DNA of 64,000 nt from Andreprevotia lacus DSM 23236 (GTDB taxonomy: Bacteria; Pseudomonadota; Gammaproteobacteria; Burkholderiales; Chitinibacteraceae). Under the pieces are notes generated by a model. It was not told where the DNA came from. It did no database searches and was given only the letters and a program-made list of their open reading frames with translations. This document shows, piece after piece, positions 35,750-46,800 of the stretch. A program made the position numbers and the translations under genes. Each line of letters begins with the position of its first letter. Positions within the stretch are counted from its first letter, which is position 1. Where the stretch lies: assembly GCF_900176275.1 (NCBI RefSeq), contig NZ_FWXD01000002.1, forward strand, positions 131,975 through 195,974, read 5' to 3'.

Positions 35750-36601
35750 CTATAGCGCAGGCAGCAGCTTCAAGCCAGTTCGCTCGACCAGCGTTTGGTA
35801 GCTAATCACCCCGTCCAGCTTGGCGTCGCCCCGGTTCTCCACCCAGTAGGCCCAGCTTTTGTTGGTGGCTGGATCGTAGACCAGCTTGTACAGCGCATCC
35901 GGTACCCAGACCCGTTGCATGTTGGGATCAGCGGAATGGTGCTGGCTGAACACCGGACCGGTGATGACATACACGTCACCGCCGGCGCGCATCACGTATT
36001 TACGCACTGCTTTCTCGACCGATTTGGCCCACACGCCGCGATTGTTCTCTGGTGCCTGCGGCACCATGTTGGCCAGCGAGAAACTCTGTGCCATTGCTTC
36101 CGGAGTTGGCATGTCGCCGGCCGGCGCCATGTGGCCACGGTCGTAGCCAGACCCCTTGTAGTCTTCTAGGTTGGCACGCTTGGCCGATGGCAAGCGGGCT
36201 TCCGCATAGAAGCGATTGGTGCGCTGTTCATCTTGGGCATCGAGCAACTGCGCCTTGTTCAAGCGCTCGGCCACGAACAGCGGGGTGTGACTGGCGCCTG
36301 AGTGGTAAACGGCAAAGGCTGAGAAGCACAGCGCACGCGGCTGCCAACGTTCGGCGTGATCGACCTGCGGCGGCACGCCTTCAAAGAAGAACTGCGGGCA
36401 ACCCGCAAAAGCACCTGCACCGCCAGCTTGGTGATGGCCCTGTCCGGCGGATGGCAAATTGAATGATGCCGGCAAGGCCGCTTTGGCCTTGGTCAGATTG
36501 CTCAACAACAGCTTGGTGTAGTGCTGGCCGGTCGGGGTGAAGGTGAGTGCGGCAGCACTGAGCAGTGCGCCAAAGAAAACAGCGGGTAGTTTACTGGCCA
36601 T
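35750..36601 (-). CDS. Secreted DNA/RNA non-specific endonuclease
   Basis: This 283-aa protein of the NucA/EndA-type beta-beta-alpha-metal nuclease family is exported by an N-terminal signal (MASKLPAVFFGALLSAAALTFTP). The catalytic motif is DRGHMAPAGDM, with His157 as general base. The metal-binding Asn is in the following helix (SFSLANMVPQAPENNRGVW; Asn178 and Asn186/187). The C-terminal part (DVYVITGPVF...) is typical. It degrades nucleic acids outside the cytoplasm, whether for nutrition or as a weapon. There is no adjacent inhibitor gene (as NuiA would be), consistent with export. It is transcribed leftwards on its own. Confidence 0.9.
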   Translation of the reverse strand: MASKLPAVFFGALLSAAALTFTPTGQHYTKLLLSNLTKAKAALPASFNLPSAGQGHHQAGGAGAFAGCPQFFFEGVPPQVDHAERWQPRALCFSAFAVYHSGASHTPLFVAERLNKAQLLDAQDEQRTNRFYAEARLPSAKRANLEDYKGSGYDRGHMAPAGDMPTPEAMAQSFSLANMVPQAPENNRGVWAKSVEKAVRKYVMRAGGDVYVITGPVFSQHHSADPNMQRVWVPDALYKLVYDPATNKSWAYWVENRGDAKLDGVISYQTLVERTGLKLLPAL

Positions 36602-36645
36602 CGAACCTGGAGAAAGAGAACGGAGAGCGTTTAGCGCAGAAGCAA

Positions 36646-36671
36646 AACAGCGCGGTCATCACCGCGCTGTT
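36646..36671 (-). terminator. Rho-independent terminator of the H-NS-like gene
   Basis: An 11-base stem (AACAGCGCGGT at 36646-36656 and its complement at 36661-36671) with a 4-base loop is followed, reading leftwards, by TTTTGC. It lies 30 bases after the stop of the H-NS-like gene and before the nuclease gene. Confidence 0.85.
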
Positions 36672-36700
36672 GGGCAATCAGTTGAGCAGCAGTCGCGTGC

Positions 36701-37027
36701 TCAAATCTTCAGTTGATCCAGCTGACCTCCGTTGGAGAGGAACTCAATTACCCACAACGGCTTGCGACCACGGCCGGTCCAGGTGGCCGAAGCATCGGCC
36801 GGATTGCGGTATTGGGCGACGCCAGCGCCTTTTTGCTTGGCACGCGGCTCAGCCGCTGCAGCGCCACCGACTAGATCCTTCAGGTCAAAGCCGCGTTCCT
36901 GCGCCAGTTGCTTCAACAGGTCCAGTGTCGCTTTTTTGTCTTCGACCTGGCGGCGGGCAATCGTTGCGGCAATGTCTTTTTGCAGCTGGAACAGTTCTGG
37001 CAGGGTGTATTGGGAAAGATCGCTCAT
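36701..37027 (-). CDS. H-NS-family nucleoid protein
   Basis: This 108-aa protein has an N-terminal coiled-coil oligomerisation part (MSDLSQYTLPELFQLQKDIAATIARRQVEDKKATLDLLKQLAQERGFDLKDLVG) and a C-terminal DNA-binding domain (YRNPADASATWTGRGRKPLWVIEFLSNGGQLDQLKI). The TWTGRGRKP loop inserts into the minor groove of A+T-rich DNA. It is carried by the transposon, where it may silence A+T-rich cargo, such as the membrane protein and the RHS tip, in a new host. ATG 37027 gives the standard family length; a longer frame to 37153 does not fit. Confidence 0.9.
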   Translation of the reverse strand: MSDLSQYTLPELFQLQKDIAATIARRQVEDKKATLDLLKQLAQERGFDLKDLVGGAAAAEPRAKQKGAGVAQYRNPADASATWTGRGRKPLWVIEFLSNGGQLDQLKI

Positions 37028-37803
37028 GATGTGCCTTGGCTGAATATGGGTTGTTATTGCGGCCATTCTCGAGCAATCAAGAGCGACTCGCTGATCAGGA
37101 AGTATACATGGCGATTTCCGGATTTTTGAGGCGCCAAAGTCGCTATGGCACATCCACAGGCGGTGGCGGACTCACAGACGGCATCTGATTATCTTTCCCG
37201 GTAGATTCTAGGATTGTCAGCTTTTATTCCTGTGTCTGCTCGCGAGGTCCGGCGTTCAGCGTGCAGTGGTGCCTTATTTCTGCTTGGCAGTACTAAACAT
37301 AGAGGCCGAGAATACGCGCAGCATGCTTGTAAGTATCCGATTCTATAATCGGTCTATAGTCACTCTATAGTTTCCTATAAAACCGGGTTCGCTCCGGTAT
37401 TGCCTTCAAGGCGGCAACCGAATTCAGAGCAGAAAGTCGCGCGTGATGCCACATGCGGGCCAAGGGCAAAGTGCGCCTCAGAGGGGCGTTGGCATTGGCA
37501 CCAAGTGCTGGTTGCGGTGGCACGGCCACAGGCAGCAGATCAGCTTGCATCGGAGCGTCGTTGGCACTATCCCAACCTAGCGCTACATTCCCACTGACAT
37601 GACCTGCCTGGTGGGCCGAGGTCACAGTGGTGGCTCCCGCCAAAGCCAGTGGGTTAGGCGGCGTTACACCCAACGGCGGCCGCCGTAACCGGGCGGTGAC
37701 TATTTTCATAAAAAAGATGCACTGCCCCTAAACTTTCGCGCGATCGACTGGATACGTTGTGCAATGGCGCTGAGGCGCATAACGCATACGGAAGATATCG
37801 AGC
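37028..37803. other. Long non-coding region upstream of the giant RHS gene
   Basis: This is 776 bases between the divergent H-NS-like and RHS genes. The reading frame at 37365-37709 (minus) has no ribosome binding site or family match and is not accepted as a gene. The region contains CCGATT...AATCGG (37338-37353) and a phased CTATA array (37344-37380). The promoters of both neighbours must lie here; no strong sigma-70 boxes stand out. Confidence 0.5.
37344..37380. promoter_or_regulatory. Helically phased CTATA repeats
   Basis: CTATA starts at 37344, 37355, 37366 and 37376, with spacings of 11, 11 and 10 bases, close to one DNA turn. The first lies inside the inverted repeat CCGATT/AATCGG (37338-37353). 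Such phasing fits a multi-protomer binding site or a curved segment. It lies about 430 bases before the RHS start. Confidence 0.5.
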
Positions 37804-40800
37804 ATGGTTGCGATTGTTGGTGGCAATGGTCTGGGTCTGTCGGGTTCCTCGCGCGAGGTCTTGGGTTCGCAAGGTGTCGTAGGAAACGCTAAAACCGGCA
37901 ACGGCAATGAGGCGGTCTACGTCAATGCCGGCACTGGGAATCTGGTTCTGCAGCAGCACGATACCCTGTTGTTGGGTGGTGGCCTGCAGCCAGATTTGCT
38001 ACGTACCTACAACAGCAATGGCACCTGGGACGGCGACAACAACGACCAGTGGCGCATCGGCTTCTACAAACGCATCTATGGCCTGACCGGCACGCTCAAC
38101 ACGGCTGGCAGCACCATCAAACGTGTGGATGGCGATGAGTTCGAAGCCACCTACACCTATGACACCACCCGGGGCGAGTACGTTAGCACCGCCGGTGCCG
38201 GCGCATTCGACAGCCTGCGCTACGACAGCGCCAGCCAAAGCTGGGCCTGGAAGGATGGCGCTAGCGGCGGCTCGGAACTCTACAAAACTGATGGTAGTGG
38301 CAGCGCTTGGCGGCTGGCCACGCAGAGTAACGCCGCTGGCGATCAGGTTCGCGTGCAGTACAACGCTGCGGGCCAGATCAACCGCATTGAGTCGTGGGCT
38401 GCGGGCGATGCTACGTATAACAGTGGTCTGCAGCTGCAGTATTCCGGTACCAAGCTCACCGAGGTGGGTTATTTCGCCAAAGACAGTAACAACGTTGAGA
38501 CCAGCACAACACGCGTTCGCTATGGCTACGATACGTCGAATCGTTTGATCACCGTTACGGTCGATCTCTCGCCAGAAGACAGCAGCACCGCCGATGGCAA
38601 AGCGTATGTAACCAACTACACCTACGACGGCACCAGCAAGCGCTTGGCCAGTATCAGCCAGACCGACGGCAGCCGGCTGGAGTTTACCTACGACGCCAGT
38701 TTCCGCATCGCAACCGTCAGGGATGTGCGAAGTGCTGGCGATATTCGCATCACGACCTACAGCTACGCTGGTTCTCAGACCACGATCACTGACCCTGCCA
38801 ATCAAGCGACCGTCTTCACGTTTGATGCCGCAGGCCAAGTTACCGGCATTAAATATCCGACTGACAGTTACGGGACAAATGCCCCGAGTTTTACCTACGA
38901 TGCGGCTGGCAATGTAACCACCATTTGGGATGGCCGAAATTACAACACGCGCTATGCCTACGATGCGCGCGGTAATCTGGTGTACGAACTGCGCCCCAAT
39001 TATTCCGCTGTTCGCCGCACTTATGATGCGAATGACCACCTGATTGAGCAGATCGAATATACCAATGCCAATGATTACGACGGCATTGGTGGCAATGATG
39101 CAACCGGTGCGCTCAAAACCCGCTTTGTGTACGACACACTGGGCAACCTGCGCTTCAAGATCACGCCGGAAGGGCGTACGACAGAATATCGCTACGATGC
39201 GCGTGGTTTGCAGATTCAGCAGCTTCAATACACGGATGCACTTTACACCGCGACGACCGCATCTTATGGCGACCTCACGACGTGGTCTGCTGCCCGGGAT
39301 CTAACCAAGACCCAGCGCACCGATACGGCCTATGACGTGCTCGGTCAAATCCAGTCCGTGACCACGTTCGAAGGCATGGATGGTGCGGGGCAAGGGGTGT
39401 CGCCGCTCAAGACGGCGTATATCTACGACGCTTTCGGCCGGCTGTTGCAACGTATAGACCAGCGTGGCCTGACGACGGCTGGCATTGCCAACGATTACAG
39501 CACGGTTTACACCTATGATGGCTTGGGCCGGGTACTGACCGCCAGCCAATACGATGCCAATGGTGTTGCTGCGGTCACGACCACGCTTTATGACGATGCC
39601 AATCGGCAAGTGCAGATGACTCAGGCCAATGGCTTGCAAATTACCTCGGTCTACGATGCCGGTGGTAATTTGCTCAGCCATAACGAGCGAGCCAGCAATG
39701 TCGACCTGGGCACGATCAGATACGTATATGACAAAATGGGCCGCCGGGTCCAGATGGTTGATGTATTGGGTAGAACATCGATCTATTTTTACGATAACAA
39801 CGGCCGCCAAATTGCCGAAATTGCACCAGATGGTGCTATGACTGAAACGGTATACAACAACAATGGCCAAGTGCTGCAGCGGGTTGTTTACAGTAATCGC
39901 CTGGCTAGCAGTACTTACAATACGCTAGTGGGTAATCCGGCTGCATATTCATTGTCGCAGTTTCGTCAAGTCTCCAGTACGGACACGCAAACGCGTTATT
40001 TTTATAACGCGGCCGGCTGGATGATGTTTGAGGTTGATGACATTCGGTCGTCGGGCACTTCGAATATCATCGAGTACGTCTATAACGGCACTGGTGCCAA
40101 GACCGCCGTTATTCGTTATGCCAAGCAAATCAATACGTATGATCTGGATCGCCAGATCGTCGCAGGTTCCGAGCCGGGTGATAATTACGTGCGTACCTTG
40201 GCTGGTACATACACGGCAGATGCTGCCAACAATCGCCAGCAACGCTACTTCTACTCTGATGATGGCCTGTTGCTGGGAGAGCTGGATGCCAGTGGCGCAC
40301 TGACCGAATACAAATACAACGTTGCCGGACAGCGAATCGGCGTAGTTCGTTATGCAACCTTGACGGCAATTGCACAACAGCAAAGCGGCACACTTGCGCA
40401 ATTACGCCCAGTCAGTACCGCTGGCGATTTGCTCACCAATTACATTTACAATGGCCGTGGCCAATTGGTTGGCACGATTGATCCCGCGGGTGCGTTGACT
40501 GAATATCGCTACGATCAGGCTGGCAACCGTTCCAATGAAATTCACTATGTGAATGCTGCGCGCGATCGAAATGCTGCGACCCTGATTGCAGCGTTGCCTG
40601 CCGCGAGCACGGATGATCAAAGTACAGCACTGACCTACGATCACCTGAATCGGGTGGTGCGTGAAGAGCGTCAGCCGCAGAACACCGTCACGACTTATAC
40701 CTACGATGCTGCTGGCAACCTCACCCAAAAAGTAACTGCGCTCGGTACCGCCGAGCAGCGCACTCAGCAATGGCGCTATGACGCACAAGGCCATTTGACG

Positions 40801-43800
40801 GTTGAACTCAATGGTGAAGCAGTTGCTAACGGCAATGAAATTGGCGCGGTGCGCTACACTTATGATCTGGCCGGCCGCAAGATCAGCGCAACCGATGGAA
40901 ATGGACGGCGCACCGTATTCTATTACGATGCCAATGATCGGCTGGTATTGACGATCAATGCGGATGGTGAAGTTGAGGAAACAGCCTATAACACGCTGAA
41001 CTTGATTACCAAGTCTACACGCTATGCAAATAAGTTGGCTACTGGCATTGTGGCTGGGCTGAATGGTGGTGCAATAACCAGCTTCCCGAGTACACAGCTG
41101 GATGCAATCAAGGATGCAACAAAAGATAAGTTTACAAGCTGGGGATTTGGCGCTAATGGATTGCTGGTTCAAATCAAGGACGCGGGAGGTGTGCTGCAGA
41201 TTCTTTCATATAACGCATTTGGCGAAATTATCCGGAAAGACATTACCGCTGCGGATGGCGCCACCTATCTGTCCGAGTCGCGTCAATATGACACGCTGGG
41301 GCATCTGCGTTTCATTACCGACCCTAGCAGTGCCAAGACGGAATATCGCTATGACGTCTTCGGTCGCCTGATTGTTCAAGTTGACCCATTAGGTCGCACT
41401 ACGACGACAGCGTACGATGCGGACGGTCGCGTCATCCAGGTGACCGATCCGACTGGCGCCAGCCGCTACACCAGCTACGACATGCTGGGCCGGGTGTACA
41501 CCACCACCGATGCCAACGGCAAAGTGACCCGCTACACCTACAACGGTGCGACCCGCGAGACCACGGTGACTACGCCGGAAGGGGTAACCATCACCACCCA
41601 GCGCAACGCGCAGAGTGAAGTCGTCAAAGTGACCAATGGCGAAGGCCATGTCACGACCTATCGCTATGACCGCAATGGTCAACGCATCGCCGAGGTAGCG
41701 GGTGCCAATGAGGTCGATCTGACCTCAACCACCCGCTATGACAAGGCGGGCAATGTCATTGAGACCAATACGCAGGGGGTTATTACGCGCTTCAGCTACG
41801 ATGCCAGCGGCCGCGTGCTGACGCGCCAGGTTGATCCAGATACCCTCAATCTCACCAGCGAATATCGTTTCGATGGCACCGGCCAGAAGATCTGGGAGAA
41901 GCGTCCGGATGGTGTGTGGGTCAAGACCGAGTTTGACAATCGTGGCCGGGTTACCGCCAGCACCATTGATCCAGCTACCAATCCGGATGGCTCGACCAAG
42001 GCTGGCGCCTTGGCATTGCGCACCGAATATGTTTATGACTATGTCGGCAATGTTACTCAGCTCACCGAGGGTGCTGGCGGTGCCACGCAGAAGGTGACCA
42101 AGTATACCTATGATTTCAATACCAACCGGCGATTGACTGAGGTTGTCGACGCCAACAACCTCAAACTCACCACTCGCTACGACTACGACTCGGCAGGCCA
42201 GGTCACTGCGCGCTACGACGCCGCCAACAACGCCACCCGCTTTACCTACGACAGCAATGGTCGGGTGCATTACACCATCGACGCGCTGGGTGACGTCAGC
42301 GAAGTGCGCTATGACGCACAAGGCAACCGCATTGCCGACATTCGCTACAGCAAGCCGATTACGCTGCCGGCAACGGTCAACGATGCCAACGTGCTGGCTA
42401 CGCTGCAGGGGCTCTATCCGGGGCCGAACGGTAGCGTTGTCGACTTGGCTGCGCAGAGTACCCGCTATGTTTATGATCAGGACAACCGCTTGACCCACAC
42501 GGTCGATGCGCTAGGTAATGTGGTTGAGCAGCGTTACGACCGTGACAACAACGTGGTACAGCGTATTGCCTACGCCAGCCCGCTAGCGAGCTCGGCAGTG
42601 TGGCAAACCCGTGCTGATCTGGTCGCATTGCTGAACCCGACCAATGCGGCAAACCAGGTTAGCTATTCGGTCTATGACGCGCTGGATCGCCAAATTTATG
42701 CGATTGATGCACTTGGCTATGTCACACAGAATCGTTTCAACAGCTACGGCCAACTGGCGGCGGTTACGCAATATGCCAAGGCTATCACCGTGCCAGCTAT
42801 CCGCAATGCCGACAATGTGGCCAATGCGATTAAGGCTGATGCGGCCAATGATCGCACCAATTGTGTGCTCTACGATGGCGCCGGTCGCCGGATTGCTAGT
42901 GTCGATGCAGATGGCTACCTGACTGAGTACCAGCTCGATAATGTTGGCCAGCAGATCAGCGTAGTGCGCTATGCCGCCAAAGCGTTGGCCAGCGGTTTCA
43001 GCCCGAGCGGTGGCTTGCCAATCAACATCAATCTATTGCGCCCCAATGTCGCAGGTACGGCAGACCATATCAACCGTGCTACCTACGACGCCGTTGGCCG
43101 CAAGTTGACCGCTGTCGACGCGGAGGGTATCCAAACCCGCTATCTCTATGATGCACGTGGTTTGGTGACTGATCAGATCCAGGCCGATGGCACTGCTGAT
43201 GCAGTGACGACACATTACGACTATGACACGGCCGGCCGCCTGATCCGCGAAACCAGTGCTTATGGCACGGCTGATGTCGGGGTGACTGAATACACGCTGG
43301 ATGCGCTGGGCAATCGGGTGGCAATACTCGATCCGCGTAACTATGCGATCTACACCTCGGATGCCGCTTGGGCGCAGGCCGAGCGTACTGCGCGAGGGTA
43401 CCCTGCATCTGCCAACCAGGTGGCAGGCAATACGACTATCCGCGCTGCACTGAGCGTTACGCAGACCTTCGACAAGCTCGGGCGCCTGACCGGGAGCACA
43501 AATCAGCAAAGCAATCAGACGCAGATCAATTACGACGCATTCGGCAATGTCATTCGTTCGGTTGATCTGGTTGGCAACACGACTTACAAGGTCTACGACA
43601 CCAATGGTCGCGTCATCCAGAACATCGACCCGGCCGGTTTCCTCACTGGCTATCGCTACGATGCTTTTGGCAATCTGATCGGCAAGACAACCTATTTTAA
43701 CGGCGTGCTTGGCACCATCTTTCCTGGCCAACTGGTCCAGGTCATCGGCATGGAGCAGATCCCGCCGCAAACCGGTGCGTTTATCCGCAGCGATGGCAAG

Positions 43801-46800
43801 GACTACATCTATACCGATAGCTACGATGCCCGCAACCAGCGTGCAGCAAGCATCAGTACGGTCGTGCAGGCTGATCAGAGCACGACCCAGTTTCAGGAGA
43901 CATACAGCTATAACGCCTTTGGCCAACAGGCCACAGCGACTAACCGCAATGGCGGTACAGTCGTATACAAATACGACCGACTGGGTAACCGGACGGAAGA
44001 AACGCTACCGGTCACCAATGCCAGCGGGCAGGTGGTCAAGAACCAGTATCTTTATGACGCGTTCGGTAATCGCACCCAGACGACGGAAGCGGTTGGCTTG
44101 GCCGAGCAGCGTGTTACCCAGTTTGGTTTTGACAAGCTGGGCCGGCAGATCAGCAAGCTGGGGCAGTCATTTACAGTCTACGATCCACTCACGGGCGGTA
44201 GCTATAACGCGCAAACGCTTGAGCGCACGTTCTACGACAAGCGTGGCAACATCGTGGAAACGCAGGTCGGCTTGCAAGATCCCAATGCGGTGGGGCAGGT
44301 CAGCAATCCTAATCGCACGCTGAATTTCTATGATAAGGCTAACCGCGTTACGACCCAGGTGAGCCCGGATGGCGTCGTGACCGTGCGCCACTACGATAGC
44401 AGCACACTGGTGCTGGATACCACAACCTACGCTACCAAACTGGCCAGCATGCCTGCTTTCGGTTCCACTACGCCGCCTGTGGTAACCGTCAGCAGCAGCA
44501 CCGATCGGTCACTGTTCTACACCTACGATTTGCTGGGGCACATGAGCACCGAACGCACCACGACCGTGGTGTACAGCTCGCTTGCTACTAATTCATCCGG
44601 TCAGGTCAGTTACCAGCTCAATACCGGCGCGCTGCAAACCACCAAATACTTTGATGCCGCTGGCAATTTGCTGCAGGAAGTAGATCGCCGTGGTAACTCC
44701 ATCTACCACTATTACGATGGTCTGGGCCGCCAAATCCAGCAAGTGGATGCGGAAGGCTACGTCACGACTTGGCAATACCTGCCCAACCGGACGGTTGAAA
44801 TTCACTACGCCAACAAGCTGACCGTGGCCCCGCAGCGGGGCATACGGCAAACCCCAGCAGCCAGCGCAGATGACCGGATTACTACATCGGATCTGGATGC
44901 GCTTGGTCGCGCCATCCGCAAGACCATCAGCAATGTCGCCTTCACTAACTTGCAGCTGATTACGGACTTGAAGGGCCAGGCGATTCCTGCTGGCGCGATC
45001 ACCTATGCCGGCCAGGGGTATTTGCTCCCAACCTCGGGGACGGGTGCGGCAACGACCAGCCTGCTCTACGATGGCTTGGGGAATGTCACTCGCCAGATTG
45101 ATGCCGATGGCTATGCCACGGATATGGCGTACGACACCCTGGGCCGTTTGACCGAAAAGCGTGTCTATCGCAGCAAGCTTGCCACTGGCGATGCCACCGC
45201 CCAGCGTACCAGCTATGCCTACGATGGCTTGGGCAATGTGGTGACAGAAACCCAGCTGAGCATCACCGGTGCGTACGACCGTATCAAGAAGCAGTCTTGG
45301 GTCAATGGCAAGCTGATTCAGACCATGGATGCAGAGAACAATGTCGTATCGTACAAATACGATCGCTATGGGAATCTGGCCTATGTCGGTACCGAGTTTG
45401 CTGCGACTGCGGCGAGTTCACAGCAAGCCTTTACCGATGCCACGATCGTCAACTATGACCAGATGGGGCGCGAAATCAGCCGCATGAGCAAGCGGATGAC
45501 GCCGCAAGCCAATGGCAGCATCAGTGCCCAATATGATGATGTGACCGATACGCTCTACAACACGTTCGGCGAAATCGTTCAGCGTCGTACCCGCAAAGCG
45601 CGCAACGACAACGATATCGTTGCGCCGGGCAGTGCAGACAGTCTGGGCACATGGCAGCAATGGTCCAAGTACGATCAGTTGGGCCACATGCTGTCCGGCA
45701 CCAGCAACACGGGTGTGGTTACGCAATACATCTACGACGCCAATGGCAATGCGACCTTGAGTTTCCAGGCCGGCATGGGCAACGAGGATGTATCGACGGC
45801 CACCGTGTCGCAGTACATGTCGTTCGCCAAAACCATTACCGAGTACGACAAGAAGAATCAGTCGATCAAGACCTACCAGCCAGACTTCACCGTGGCCGAT
45901 GTGCTCGCTCAGTTGCAAACGGCCAATCTGTCGGTCAATCAGAGTGCGACGGCGACCAATCCGGTCACCATCACGGTCACCAAGACTGCGCCGGTAACCC
46001 AGCCGGTTACCCCGGAAGTGGGCCAGATCGGGATATTCCGCGCAGGTGCAGATCAGGCTGGCCAAGCAGTGTTCCAAAATGTCAGTTGGGTCATGCGTCT
46101 GTACAGCGCGGAGCCGCCACAGATTAATTCGGCGACGTTGAATATTACCTTGCCCGCTACGCCGAGCTACGACACAGGCGATTTCGTCATTGAGGTCAAG
46201 GATAATGCTAACCATATCTTGGCGACATCGCAGGTCAGTGGTACCAGTATCAGCGCCCAGATGACTGTGAGCAGCATTTCTAGCGGCTACAGCATCAGTG
46301 TCTACAAGCTGGTCAATGGGCAGCGCCAGCTGCGCAGTTCTACCGGTCAGGTTTCGTTACCCAACTACAAATACGATCGGGATGAGAATCGTAGCCCTCC
46401 GTCCAGCACGCTATATGCATCGCTCTCCCCGGCAAGCACAGTACAGTCACAACTGCTGATCTCTGCGCAACCCACGACTGCCACCAAGGTGCAGGTGTGG
46501 CTGCGTGGATTGGGTAGCAACGATGCGTGGGGCAGTGCCGGCACTGGCCAGGCAGCCATTGCCAGAAGTGGCGTTGGCACCACCAGCAATTGGTTTAGCT
46601 GCGACTTGGCCAGCTTTAATCTGGGAAATGTACTTAGCGGCAACTACGAAATATTGTTCAAGGGGTTGGATGCTAACGGCAATGCGGTCAGCATTGGCGA
46701 GGCCACATTGCAGGACGGTATTGTGCTGCGCCGGGCGGCAAACCAGCCGGCCGGATTGCAGACCAGCAGCCCATCCAGCAAGCCGGGCATCACTATCCCC

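Noticed and set aside
37365..37709. 114-aa minus-strand frame upstream of the RHS gene
   Set aside because: There is no ribosome binding site and no recognisable family, and the composition is that of non-coding high-G+C DNA.
41725..42498. Minus-strand frames of 200-740 aa opposite the RHS gene, such as 41725-42498, 46447-48663 and 49513-51432
   Set aside because: The repetitive codon pattern of the RHS gene keeps opposite frames open; none has a start site or family motif.
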